In this document: positions 25,827-34,739 of the stretch, in pieces
Numbering within the stretch: position 1 is the stretch's first letter
Layout of the letters: every line of letters begins with the position of its first letter
NCBI RefSeq assembly: GCF_006442815.1
Contig: NZ_VFVL01000009.1
Location: 62,001-126,000, forward strand
DNA: 64,000 nucleotides
Source: Mesorhizobium sp. B2-4-3
Lineage (GTDB): Bacteria > Pseudomonadota > Alphaproteobacteria > Rhizobiales > Rhizobiaceae
Reading direction: 5' to 3'
Translations under genes and position numbers: made by a program
Notes under the pieces: model-generated
The model's database searches: none
The model's input: the letters and a program-made list of their open reading frames with translations, nothing else
Told to the model about the DNA's origin: nothing

Positions 25827-25980
25827 TCGGCATGCTGACACGGCAGCGCATCGGCGAGGCCTGCGCCCTCCTCGCGGAGCAAGCCGATCGCCCACATCGC
25901 CGAGCTGGTCGGCTATCGATCGCTGGCCAATTTCGGATGTCAATTCAAGGCGCTGAAGGGCCTTCGCCGCGCGAATATCG
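25827..25980 (+). pseudogene. Remnant of an AraC-family regulator (C-terminal helix-turn-helix)
   Basis: Two frames together spell the end of an AraC/XylS DNA-binding domain. One frame gives MLTRQRIGEACALLAE and the next, shifted by one base near 25880, gives KPIAHIAELVGYRSLANF and then QFKALKG. Intact members read through both parts in a single frame. No N-terminal effector domain is present and there is no start. It lies 120 bases after tRNA-Val, so it could be debris of an insertion or deletion at that tRNA. Confidence 0.75.
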
Positions 25981-26065
25981 CGGCAGGTTCGCCAGCTGAG
26001 GTCTTTCTCGGAACCATTCCAATCTTGTCCCGTTCAGCCCACGGGCGAAAAACGGGAGAGATAAG

Positions 26066-26269
26066 ATGGCTGTGAGATGTCGGATTTCCATCGACAACGA
26101 GAGGGATGTCGACGAGCTCGCCTTCCAGGAATTACCGCGGGTCGGCGAAAGCGTGTCGGTGCCGATCGAAGGATCGAGCAGGGACCTGCGTGTGCTGCGC
26201 GTCGTGCATATGCCCGGCAGCGAGCAAGGCGCAACGACGATGCTGGAGCTGACCAGCAGGATTCTGTAG
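26066..26269 (+). CDS. Small hypothetical protein, 67 residues
   Basis: I do not recognise the family. The protein (MAVRCRISIDNERDVDELAF at the start) looks soluble and beta-rich, without signal peptide or membrane segment. The ATG has a strong site, GGGAGAGATAAG, which is the main reason to accept it. The stop is 20 bases from the stop of the opposing RiPP-like ORF. Confidence 0.7.
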   Translation: MAVRCRISIDNERDVDELAFQELPRVGESVSVPIEGSSRDLRVLRVVHMPGSEQGATTMLELTSRIL

Positions 26270-26288
26270 CGCTATCTATCCTTGGAAA

Positions 26289-26387
26289 TCATTCGCCCAG
26301 GACAACCCCGGACGCGATGATCTGGGCCGTCCGTTCGATGAGCTTCTGACGCTTCACCAGCGTGGGCTTTTCGTAAGGCTTTTTCAT
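26289..26387 (-). CDS. 32-residue RiPP-precursor-like peptide
   Basis: A tiny ORF, starting MKKPYEKPTLVKRQKL and ending ASGVVLGE. The N-terminal half matches the leader signature of lasso-type peptides, Tyr-x2-Pro-x-Leu, with Tyr5, Pro8 and Leu10, and Thr20 at the spacing expected for the residue before leader cleavage; the usual Gly is Gln14. The short C-terminal part lacks an acidic residue at core positions 7-9, so a normal lasso ring could not form. From memory, short ORFs of this style are annotated as putative RiPP precursors in Mesorhizobium. No cyclase, protease or RRE protein is encoded in the window. The ATG follows GGAACGGTAGG. The coding status is unproven. Confidence 0.5.
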   Translation of the reverse strand: MKKPYEKPTLVKRQKLIERTAQIIASGVVLGE

Positions 26388-26498
26388 CCTACCGTTCCAA
26401 ATCGGCGCCGCCGACAGGACGATGAACGCGCTCGCCTCAGGAGCGTTCCGGAATAAGCGGCCTCTAACAAAGCCGCGAAAAATGGACGGCGGGAGGTC

Positions 26499-27443
26499 TC
26501 AGGCCCTGGCGAGCAGCGCTTCGACCTCCCGCAATGCCGGCATGGACGGCGCGGTGCCCGGGCGGGTCACCGAGATGCCGGCGACCGCGCAGGCAAAGCG
26601 CATGGCCTCCAGCGGCTCGACGCCTTTTGCCAGGGCCGCGGCCAGGCCGCCATTGAACGCGTCACCCGCCCCCGTGGTCTCGACCACCGGGCCGGCATTG
26701 ACCGCGCCCACATGCTCGGATCGGTCGTTGGTGTGCAGCAACGCGCCCTTCTCGCCGAGCGTCACGATGACGGCGCCGACACCCTTGGCCAGCAGAGCGT
26801 CGGCGGCGCGACGGGCGTCGTCGATCGACGAAACCTTGATGCCGGTCAGCCCTTCGGCTTCGGTCTCGTTGGGCGTGACATAGTCGCAGAGCGCGTAGAT
26901 GCGGTCGGGCAGGCTGGCGGCCGGCGCCGGGTTGAGGATGGTCGTCACCCCTGCCCCCCGCGCGATCTCCAGCGCCTTCAATGCAGCGTCGATCGGCTGT
27001 TCGAGTTGGGTGACGAAGACGCCGGCGGACCGGATGAGCTCGGCATGCGCTTCGATGTCGGCGGGCGAGATCAGCATTGCGGCGCCCGGGCTGACGATGA
27101 TGGCGTTGTTGCCGCTGCCTTCCTCGACGAAGATGTAGGCAGCGCCCGTATAGCTGTCCGGCGTGTCGATGACGGCGCTTTTCACGCCTGCGTCCTTCCA
27201 CGTCTGCTTGGCCATGTCGGCGAAGGCATCGACGCCGAGCCTGGTCAGGAAGGTGATGTCGGCGCCGAGCTTGCCGGCGGCCACGGCCTGGTTCGAGCCC
27301 TTGCCGCCCGGGCCGAGCTTGAAGGAATTGCCGAGGATCGTCTCGCCCAGGCGCGGCTGGCGGTCGGCGCGATAGGCGGTGTCGGCGACGAACACACCCA
27401 GGATCACAACAGGCTTCATGACGACAGGCTTGCCGGTGGCCAT
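26499..27443 (-). CDS. rbsK: Ribokinase-like PfkB sugar kinase
   Basis: Phosphorylates ribose or a related sugar. The 314-residue protein has the ribokinase signatures: an N-terminal LGPGGKGSNQAVAAGKLGA and a C-terminal ETTGAGDAFNGGLAAAL with the catalytic Asp in GAGD. The start at 27443 (MATGKPVVMKPV) has GGAGTAAGGAC and lies 4 bases after the rbsD stop, so the pair is co-translated. It stands at the end of a sugar ABC operon; the substrate may be a sugar other than ribose. Confidence 0.88.
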   Translation of the reverse strand: MATGKPVVMKPVVILGVFVADTAYRADRQPRLGETILGNSFKLGPGGKGSNQAVAAGKLGADITFLTRLGVDAFADMAKQTWKDAGVKSAVIDTPDSYTGAAYIFVEEGSGNNAIIVSPGAAMLISPADIEAHAELIRSAGVFVTQLEQPIDAALKALEIARGAGVTTILNPAPAASLPDRIYALCDYVTPNETEAEGLTGIKVSSIDDARRAADALLAKGVGAVIVTLGEKGALLHTNDRSEHVGAVNAGPVVETTGAGDAFNGGLAAALAKGVEPLEAMRFACAVAGISVTRPGTAPSMPALREVEALLARA

Positions 27444-27447
27444 GTCC

Positions 27448-27900
27448 TTACTCCGCATCCGGCGGCACGACGCCCTTGCGGAAAGCAAAGCAGCCATAGA
27501 AGCGGCGTTCGCCGGTCTGGATCACGCAATAGGCTTTCTTGGAGCGCTCGTAGAAGGCGTAACGCTCGATCGAGATCATCGGCCAGGGCTTGCCCTCGGC
27601 CGCGTCGATCTCCTTCTGGACCTCCTTCTGCACCGGCGGGATCTCGTTCGGCTTGCCGACGATCTCCATGCGCGCGGCCGCATCGTTGACGAAAGTATCC
27701 AGCGGCAAGACCGACAGCACCGCCTTCACCACTTCGGCCGCCGTCGCATCGATGCGCAACAGCTTGCCGAGCACGGTTTGCCGCGCCACCGAATCGGACG
27801 GAAAATTGGTGTCGGCGATGATCAGGTCGTCGCCATGGCCCATCGCCCGCAGCGCCTGGAGCACATCGGCATTGAGCAGCGGATTGATCCCTTTGAGCAT
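27448..27900 (-). CDS. RbsD/FucU-family sugar mutarotase
   Basis: A 150-residue mutarotase that interconverts sugar anomers after uptake. The start MLKGINPLLNADVLQALRAMGHGDDLIIADTNFP (His in GHGDD is the catalytic histidine) and the C-terminal ERRFYGCFAFRKGVV are typical; the length and the FYGCF ending fit FucU (fucose mutarotase) better than RbsD. It is 84 bases downstream of the ABC ATPase gene, across a repeat, and directly upstream of the kinase. Confidence 0.85.
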   Translation of the reverse strand: MLKGINPLLNADVLQALRAMGHGDDLIIADTNFPSDSVARQTVLGKLLRIDATAAEVVKAVLSVLPLDTFVNDAAARMEIVGKPNEIPPVQKEVQKEIDAAEGKPWPMISIERYAFYERSKKAYCVIQTGERRFYGCFAFRKGVVPPDAE

Positions 27901-27930
27901 GGTTTCCTCTTGAAGGGTTGTGTGCGGTCT

Positions 27931-27980
27931 GGAGCAATTCCAGGAAAAGTGTGAGCGGTTTTCCGTCCGGAATTGCGTAA
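27931..27980. repeat. Intergenic repeat, family A, within the sugar operon
   Basis: GGAGCAATTCCAGGAAAAGT, then GTGAGCGGTTTTCCGTCCGG and AATTGCGTAA. It occupies the gap between the ABC ATPase gene and the mutarotase gene. Confidence 0.75.
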
Positions 27981-27984
27981 AACT

Positions 27985-29043
<1,059 letters not shown>

Positions 29044-29130
29044 CGTCTCCCCTTTTATCTTTTGCGGTGAAGCTAGCCATTGCCAGCGGCAACGGCAAGT
29101 CGGTATCTTATAGATAAAAAGCCAATCTTG

Positions 29131-29159
29131 TTGACAAGGTAATCGATTACGCGAATAGT
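29131..29159 (+). promoter_or_regulatory. Promoter with embedded LacI-type operator before the solute-binding gene
   Basis: A perfect -35 box TTGACA (29131-29136) lies 17 bases from a fair -10 box AATAGT (29154-29159). In the spacer is the perfect 12-base palindrome GTAATCGATTAC (29139-29150), the shape of LacI/GalR-family operators. A repressor bound here would block RNA polymerase. No LacI-family gene is in the window, so the regulator must be encoded elsewhere. Confidence 0.6.
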
Positions 29160-29325
29160 GGCGAGTGCCAATCCGAGAGCAGGTCTGTTACCCTGAAATC
29201 GGAGCTCCGGCGACGCAGGGTGGGGTCCCACGTCCCCGTATGATCGAGGAGAACCGGGAGACGTTTCGACGTCCGAGAGATTGGCACTTCAATTCAAGCG
29301 CTGTTGTTCTGGGAGGAACCTGTAG

Positions 29326-30990
29326 ATGAGAGTCGATCTGTATGAAAAACTGATGCGCGCCGGAGCGAACCGTCGCGATCTGCTGAAGGGCGCTGCCTCG
29401 ATGGCCGCGATCGCCGCCGCCTCCGGCGCCGGGCTCGGCGCGCTGACGAAGCCGGCCGCTGCCGATGACGACCTGCGCAAGAAGATCCTGCAGATTCCGG
29501 GCGTCGGCAAAGGCCAGCCGACCGATGCCGACTTCCAGAAGGTCGGCGAGCTCTGCCTCGAAGCGACCAAGGCCAATGTCAAGGAAGGCGAGTTCGCCGG
29601 TGTCGAGCTCACCTTCATGGGCCTCAATAACCAGAACCTGCACAACGTGCTGTTCCGTGGCTTCCTTAAGCCGTGGGAGGCCTATACGGGCGCCAAGATC
29701 AGTTGGATCGACCTCGCCCAGGCCGACTACAACGCCCGCCTGCAGCAGTCGATCGCCACCGGCACCGTCGACTTCGACATCATCGAGATGGGCGCGCCCT
29801 TCGAAGGCGATGTCTGCGGCAAGGGCCTCACCTCCGAGATGCCCGACTGGGTCAAGAAGCAGATCGACTTCGACGACCTCGTCAACTACCTGAAGCCGCC
29901 GGTCGGCACCTGGGACGGCAAGCAGTATCGCGTGACGATCGACGGCGACACGCACAATTTCAACTACCGCACCGACGTCTTCGCCGATGCCGATCTCGCC
30001 AAGGCCTGGAAGGAAAGCGGCGCCACGACCGAATGGGGCGTGCCGAAGACCTGGCAGGAAGTGCAGGCCGTCACCAAGTTCCTCAAGGGCAAGCAGTTCA
30101 AGGGCCAGGACGTCTATGGCTATCTCGACGCGCCCAAGCCCTGGGGCGGTTTCGGCTTCTACTTCCTCGGCAGCCGCGCCACGGCCTACGCCAAGCATCC
30201 CGACGACAAGGCCTGGCTGTTCGATGCCGACACCATGAAGCCGCGCATCAACAATCCGGCCTGGGTGCGCGCCATCCAGGACGTCATCGACGCCCTGCCG
30301 TCCGAGCCCGCCGACCAGATCAATGCCGATCCGAACACCACTGCCTTCCAGCAGTTCCTGGCCGGCACCGGCTCGATGATCCCCTGGTGGGGCGACGTCG
30401 GCTCGAACGTGAAGACCAATGACTCCTCGGTCATCGGCGACGTCACCGGCTTCTCGATCCTGCCGGGCTCCGACGACGTCTATAACTCCAAGACCGGCCA
30501 GTGGGACAAGCTCGCCAGCGGGCCGAACTATGCGCCGAACTGCGCCTATCTCGGCTGGGGCGTCTATGTCATGGCCCGCGTTGACAAGGACGAAAAGAAG
30601 AAGAAGGCCGCATGGTCGGCCGCCGCCCATCTCGGCGGCAAGGACCTGTCGATCTGGACGGCGATGTATCCGTCGGGCTTCCAGCCCTACCGCAACTCCC
30701 ATTTCAACATTCCGGAATGGGTGGCCGCCGGCTATGACGAGGCCTTCATCACCTCCTACCTCAAGTCGGAAGGCGATAGCTACAACCACCCGAACGCGGC
30801 GATCGAGCCGCGCATCCCCGGCATCTTCCAGTACTACTCCGCCGCCGAGGACATCCTTGCCAACACCTTCGCCGGCAAGATGAAGGCGCAGGAAGGCGCC
30901 GACGCCATCGCCGCGGCCTGGGAAAAGCTGACCGACCAGATCGGACGCGAAAACCAGGTCAAGCTCTACAAAGCCTCGCTCGGCATGTAG
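29326..30990 (+). CDS. Sugar ABC transporter substrate-binding protein, Tat-exported
   Basis: Periplasmic binding protein of family 1 (carbohydrate type), 554 residues, unusually long for the group. The N-terminus has a twin-arginine motif at residues 16-17 (ANRRDLLKGAAS) followed by a hydrophobic stretch and an alanine-rich cleavage site, so export through Tat as a folded protein is likely. Tryptophan- and tyrosine-rich segments (GTWDGKQYRV, SWIDLAQADY) are typical of sugar-binding clefts. The ATG has GGAGGAACC. It leads the operon with the two permeases. Confidence 0.9.
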   Translation: MRVDLYEKLMRAGANRRDLLKGAASMAAIAAASGAGLGALTKPAAADDDLRKKILQIPGVGKGQPTDADFQKVGELCLEATKANVKEGEFAGVELTFMGLNNQNLHNVLFRGFLKPWEAYTGAKISWIDLAQADYNARLQQSIATGTVDFDIIEMGAPFEGDVCGKGLTSEMPDWVKKQIDFDDLVNYLKPPVGTWDGKQYRVTIDGDTHNFNYRTDVFADADLAKAWKESGATTEWGVPKTWQEVQAVTKFLKGKQFKGQDVYGYLDAPKPWGGFGFYFLGSRATAYAKHPDDKAWLFDADTMKPRINNPAWVRAIQDVIDALPSEPADQINADPNTTAFQQFLAGTGSMIPWWGDVGSNVKTNDSSVIGDVTGFSILPGSDDVYNSKTGQWDKLASGPNYAPNCAYLGWGVYVMARVDKDEKKKKAAWSAAAHLGGKDLSIWTAMYPSGFQPYRNSHFNIPEWVAAGYDEAFITSYLKSEGDSYNHPNAAIEPRIPGIFQYYSAAEDILANTFAGKMKAQEGADAIAAAWEKLTDQIGRENQVKLYKASLGM

Positions 30991-31008
30991 GCTGGCCTAT
31001 GAGACGTC

Positions 31009-31039
31009 GCGGCCCGGTGGCACATCGTCACCGGGCCGC
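31009..31039 (+). terminator. Intercistronic hairpin after the binding-protein gene
   Basis: GCGGCCCGGTG and CACCGGGCCGC pair perfectly over 11 bases around a 9-base loop, 19 bases after the stop. Such hairpins commonly protect the upstream mRNA so that binding protein is made in excess over the permeases. There is no T-run, so read-through to the permeases is expected. Confidence 0.75.
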
Positions 31040-31070
31040 ATCGTTACCGGCTCGGCCGGTTTGAAGCGTT

Positions 31071-31174
31071 AGAGCAATTTCAGGAAAAAGTGTGAGCGGT
31101 TTTCCGTCCGGAATTGCGTAAAAACAAAGAGATAGAGCAGTTCGCCGTTTCCGTGAAACGGTGAAGCGCTCTAG
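31071..31174. repeat. Intergenic repeat, family A, full-length copy
   Basis: AGAGCAATTTCAGGAAAAAG, the GGTTTTCCGTCCGGAATTGC half, and the right end GTTTCCGTGAAACG...GCGCTCTAG. Same layout as 501-598. It sits between the binding protein and the first permease. Confidence 0.75.
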
Positions 31175-31186
31175 AAGGCGAGAGGC

Positions 31187-32302
31187 GTGGCTGAGCAGAC
31201 TTCGACCGCGAATGCGTGGCCGGCACATCCGGCAGACCTGATCCCGGCAGGCCGCAGGCGCCTCGGCTGGGGCCTGCTGGCCCTCGCGACGCTTGGCTTG
31301 CTGGCGATCATCGTCGTGCAAATCCTCTACAAGACCGAAATGTCCACGGTCGGTTTCGACACCTGGCGCCCGGTGATCTACGCTTACATCTTGTGGGGCG
31401 CGGCGCTCGGCGCCTGGCAGGTGCTGACGCGCGGCGAGGACGGGCAGCGCGCGCTATTCCTTTTGCCGGCGCTGCTCTTCACCATCGCCATGGTGATCTT
31501 CCCGACACTGTTCGGTTTCTACATCGCGCTGACCGACTGGAACCTCAGCTCGTTCTCAGGACGCCGTTTCAACGGCCTCGACAATTTCTGGCAGATGCTG
31601 GCCGACCCTTATTACCGCAACGCGCTGTTCAACATGGTGCTCTATGTGCTTGCGGTGCTGGTCGAATATGTCATCGCCTTCGGCCTGGCGCTGCTGCTCA
31701 ACGCGCAGATCCGCGCGCGCAAATTCTTCCGCGTCGTCTTCCTTTTGCCGCTGATGCTGTCGCCGGTCGCGGTGTCCTGGATGGTCGGCAAGTCGCTGAT
31801 GGAGTACCGGTTCGGACCGGCGGCAACCCTGGCGCGTCATCTCGGCTGGGACAATCCCGCCTTCTTCTCCGATCCGATCACCGCCCGCATCTCGATCATG
31901 ATGCTCGACGCCTGGACCTTCATCCCGTTCATGATGATCATGCTGCTTGCCGGCCTGCAGGCGATGTCGCGCGAGGTGCTGGAAGCCGCCCGCGTCGACG
32001 GCGCGACCGCATGGCAGACCTTCTGGCAGGTCACCTTTCCGTTGATGCTGCCTGTGTCGGTGACGGCGGTGATCCTGCGCATCATCTTCAAGCTGAAGCT
32101 TGCCGACATCATCATCACCCTGACCTCCGGCGGCCCTGGCGGTGCCACCGATTCCGTGTCGAGCTTCATCTATCGCGAATATCGCGACCGCTCGAATGTC
32201 GGCTACGGCACCATGCTGGCCATGGCCTATCTCGTCATCATCATCGTCTTCGTGACCTGGCTCCTGAAATTCGCCAGTCGCTTCGTGCGCAACGTCAACT
32301 GA
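31187..32302 (+). CDS. Sugar ABC transporter permease, MalF-like
   Basis: Inner-membrane permease of 371 residues with about eight hydrophobic segments. The cytoplasmic coupling loop EAARVDGATAWQTFWQVTFP is the EAA motif that contacts the ATPase. The start is GTG at 31187 with GGCGAGAGGC upstream. It is followed after 9 bases by its MalG-type partner. Confidence 0.92.
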   Translation: MAEQTSTANAWPAHPADLIPAGRRRLGWGLLALATLGLLAIIVVQILYKTEMSTVGFDTWRPVIYAYILWGAALGAWQVLTRGEDGQRALFLLPALLFTIAMVIFPTLFGFYIALTDWNLSSFSGRRFNGLDNFWQMLADPYYRNALFNMVLYVLAVLVEYVIAFGLALLLNAQIRARKFFRVVFLLPLMLSPVAVSWMVGKSLMEYRFGPAATLARHLGWDNPAFFSDPITARISIMMLDAWTFIPFMMIMLLAGLQAMSREVLEAARVDGATAWQTFWQVTFPLMLPVSVTAVILRIIFKLKLADIIITLTSGGPGGATDSVSSFIYREYRDRSNVGYGTMLAMAYLVIIIVFVTWLLKFASRFVRNVN

Positions 32303-32311
32303 GCGGCCGTC

Positions 32312-33229
32312 ATGAGCGTCCAGACCACCGACTACACCGTTTCCGAAATCCGCTCGCCGGCGGCCTTCGTCGCCAGCCGCCTCTTCATCTACGGCGCGCT
32401 TATCTTCTGGGCTTTCGTCTGCCTGTTCCCGATCTACTGGACGATCACCACCTCGTTCAAATCGGCGGTCGACGTCACGCAAGGCCATCTCGTTCCCTTC
32501 GTCGACTTCACGCCTGACTGGAAAGGCTGGCGCTCGCTCGGCCTGTCGCCGGATTCGATCTTCCAGACCTCGACCGTGCGCGACGAATTCCTGAAACGGT
32601 TCATGAATTCCGTCATCACCTCTGTCGGCGCATCGGGCCTCGCCATCATCATCGGCAGCCTCGCCGCTTACGGCCTTGTCCGCTACCGCTATAAGTTCGC
32701 CTGGTTCAAGAACGAGGACATCTCCTTCTTCTTCCTGTCGCAGTTGATCCTGCCGCCGGTGGTGCTGGCGCTCCCCTTCCTGGTGCTCTACCGCGAAGTG
32801 GCCCTCCTCGACACGCGCATCGGGCTTGTGCTCCTCTACACGCTGATGGTGCTGCCGATCGTCATCTGGATCATGCGCGACCAGTTCAACTCTATTCCCG
32901 TCGAATTGGAGGAGGCCGCTTTGGTCGACGGACTGTCGATCTGGGGCGCCTTCTTCCGCATCGTCATGCCGATCGCGCTGCCCGGCATGGTCGCCGCTTT
33001 CATCCTGGCGATGGTGCTGTGCTGGAACGAGTATTTCTTCGCCGCCCTCCTGACCTCGACCGATGCCAAGACCATCCCCGTCATGGTGGCGAGCCAGACC
33101 GGCTCGCAAGGCATCAACTGGTGGTCGATGGCAGCCCTCGCGACGGCAGCGATCGCGCCGCTGGCCGTCATCGGCATCGCGCTCGAGCGCTATCTGATCA
33201 TGGGCATGACGGCCGGCTCGGTGAAGTAG
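32312..33229 (+). CDS. Sugar ABC transporter permease, MalG-like
   Basis: Second membrane subunit, 305 residues, six membrane segments. The EAA loop reads EEAALVDGLSIWGAFFRIVM. It ends with GMTAGSVK, the usual MalG-family tail. It is the last gene of the plus-strand transport operon and faces the convergent creatininase gene. Confidence 0.92.
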   Translation: MSVQTTDYTVSEIRSPAAFVASRLFIYGALIFWAFVCLFPIYWTITTSFKSAVDVTQGHLVPFVDFTPDWKGWRSLGLSPDSIFQTSTVRDEFLKRFMNSVITSVGASGLAIIIGSLAAYGLVRYRYKFAWFKNEDISFFFLSQLILPPVVLALPFLVLYREVALLDTRIGLVLLYTLMVLPIVIWIMRDQFNSIPVELEEAALVDGLSIWGAFFRIVMPIALPGMVAAFILAMVLCWNEYFFAALLTSTDAKTIPVMVASQTGSQGINWWSMAALATAAIAPLAVIGIALERYLIMGMTAGSVK

Positions 33230-33237
33230 CTGGACCT

Positions 33238-33266
33238 CTTCCTTCTCCCCTTGTGGGAGAAGGAAG
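33238..33266. terminator. Palindrome between convergent permease and creatininase genes
   Basis: CTTCCTTCTCCC and GGGAGAAGGAAG pair over 12 bases with a short loop. Placed between two convergent stops, it may act as a terminator in both directions. It belongs to the same palindrome family as 6431-6456. Confidence 0.65.
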
Positions 33267-33274
33267 AACCGCGC

Positions 33275-34018
33275 CTATCGCACCAGGATCGACCGCAAAT
33301 GGTCGAGAATCATCGCGACGCCAATCTTGCCTAGACCGGCCGAAGCTTCCGACGCGCTTTTCGTGTACCAGCCGGTGTTGCCGGCGAAATGCTTCTCGTC
33401 CACCGCCTCCGGGCATAGCGCCAGCATCAGCGAGGTCTCGCCGACGCCGGCATGATCGAATGGGTATTTGCCGTTCATCGCGGCCGGCATCAGCGGATGC
33501 ACCTGCACCCAGTTGAAGACATTCTCGCCCTGGGCGTGGCCGGCATAGTAGTCGGCCATGGCGTTCGAGCCCCACCAGCCCTCGCCGCGCTCCTTTTCGA
33601 GGAAGTGAAAGATCGCCTGCCGGCCGGCGGTCTTGAAGGCGAGGTCGGTTGGCATGCCGGCTGCGAAATTCTCGGTCTGATGATGGATGATGGCGTGGAT
33701 GTTGCGGAAGCCGATGCGCAGCAGGCCGTAGAACAATTCCTCCGCGAAAGGCGAAAGCGCCGGACCGCCGACCTGCACCGAGCCGCTGCCTTCCGGCGGA
33801 GCCACCGCATAGCTTGCCGCGCCGTAATGGAAGGGCGGCAAAATGACGATGTCCCTCTCCTTCTCGATCAATTCCACCGTCTTGATCACCGCCAGCGTGT
33901 CCATGCCGACCGCCATGTGCTCGCCATGGTATTCGAGCACGCCGAGCGGCAAAACGACCGGCCAGTTCTCCTCGATCGCCTTGCGGATCTGGTGCGGCAG
34001 CATCAGCTCGTAGCGCAT
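33275..34018 (-). CDS. Creatininase-family metal-dependent hydrolase
   Basis: A 247-residue hydrolase of the PF02633 family. The metal ligands are visible: Glu and His residues in LGVLEYHGEHMAVGMDT (E-x2-H-x2-H and the Asp), His in IIHHQTENF, and Glu in DHAGVGETS. Family members hydrolyse cyclic amides, and some open oxidised inositol rings. No creatine gene is nearby; the company of a SIS isomerase, a sugar kinase, a mutarotase and a sugar importer points to a carbohydrate or cyclitol substrate. It starts 3 bases after the SIS stop, so the two are coupled. Confidence 0.85.
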   Translation of the reverse strand: MRYELMLPHQIRKAIEENWPVVLPLGVLEYHGEHMAVGMDTLAVIKTVELIEKERDIVILPPFHYGAASYAVAPPEGSGSVQVGGPALSPFAEELFYGLLRIGFRNIHAIIHHQTENFAAGMPTDLAFKTAGRQAIFHFLEKERGEGWWGSNAMADYYAGHAQGENVFNWVQVHPLMPAAMNGKYPFDHAGVGETSLMLALCPEAVDEKHFAGNTGWYTKSASEASAGLGKIGVAMILDHLRSILVR

Positions 34019-34021
34019 CCC

Positions 34022-34588
34022 CTACTCCATATTGGTGTGCCTTGCGCGCATCGCTTCCGGCGTCGCCCCGGTCAGCGCCTTGAGCTTCAGCACCATGATT
34101 TCGAACAAGAGGAACAGCGCGCCTTCGAACAGCGAGCCCATCGGCAGCACCGAGGTTCGGGCCGTGCCCTGGTCGCTGGCCATCGTCTGCGCTGGGATGA
34201 GCAGCGTGAAGTCGGCAAGCTTCGCGGCGCTGCCTTCCGGTTCTGCGGTCAAGACCAGCACCTTTGCGCCAGCCGCGCGGGCAACCCGCATCAACGTCAG
34301 CACCGTGGTGGTCTCGCCCGGCCCTGAACTCGCCAGGAAGACATCGCCCTGCCCCAGCGGCGGCGTGGTCATGTCGCCGACGACCGAGACCGGCAGGCCG
34401 AGATGGTAGAGCCGCATGGCGAAGCCCTTCACCTGCAGCGCCTCGCGGCCACAGCCATGGACGGCGATCCTGCCGGCGTCGGCAAGCATTGCGCAGGCGG
34501 CGTCGATCCGATCTTCATCCGTGCGCGCCAACACCGCGCCAAGCTCGTCCAGCGCGGTCGCGAACATCCCTGATCCGGCTTTGGTCAT
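34022..34588 (-). CDS. SIS-domain sugar-phosphate isomerase-like protein
   Basis: A 188-residue single SIS domain protein resembling 6-phospho-3-hexuloisomerase and similar small sugar isomerases. The phosphate-binding part is IAVHGCGREALQVKGFAMRL, and the second motif FLASSGPGETTTVLTLM has the Ser/Thr-rich loop. Substrate unknown. It is first in the two-gene operon with the creatininase-family protein and divergent from the aldo/keto reductase. Confidence 0.82.
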   Translation of the reverse strand: MTKAGSGMFATALDELGAVLARTDEDRIDAACAMLADAGRIAVHGCGREALQVKGFAMRLYHLGLPVSVVGDMTTPPLGQGDVFLASSGPGETTTVLTLMRVARAAGAKVLVLTAEPEGSAAKLADFTLLIPAQTMASDQGTARTSVLPMGSLFEGALFLLFEIMVLKLKALTGATPEAMRARHTNME

Positions 34589-34739
34589 GACGGCTCACCT
34601 TGCCTGCCGAGGTGTCGCTTGCCTCGATGGATTTGCGGTGCGCTGCCGCGAAAGGCTTGTTTTTGTTCATGCTACCACCGCGAAAATCGCTGTCCAACGA
34701 GCCTCGGCACTTTTGCTGGGCCACGAGCGTGATAGTGTC

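Noticed and set aside
26289..26387. Complete lasso-peptide biosynthetic cluster
   Set aside because: Only a precursor-like ORF is present. No asparagine-synthetase-like cyclase, transglutaminase-like protease or RRE protein is within the window, and the core lacks the acceptor acid.
29188..30789. 533-codon minus-strand open frame opposite the solute-binding gene
   Set aside because: Antisense shadow; the opposite strand encodes a clear Tat-exported binding protein.
31556..33109. 517-codon minus-strand open frame opposite the two permease genes
   Set aside because: Highly charged His/Asp/Arg-rich translation, a typical antisense shadow of membrane-protein genes.
33275..34018. Creatinine degradation gene
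   Set aside because: The family is right, but no creatinase or sarcosine oxidase gene is nearby and the context is carbohydrate uptake.
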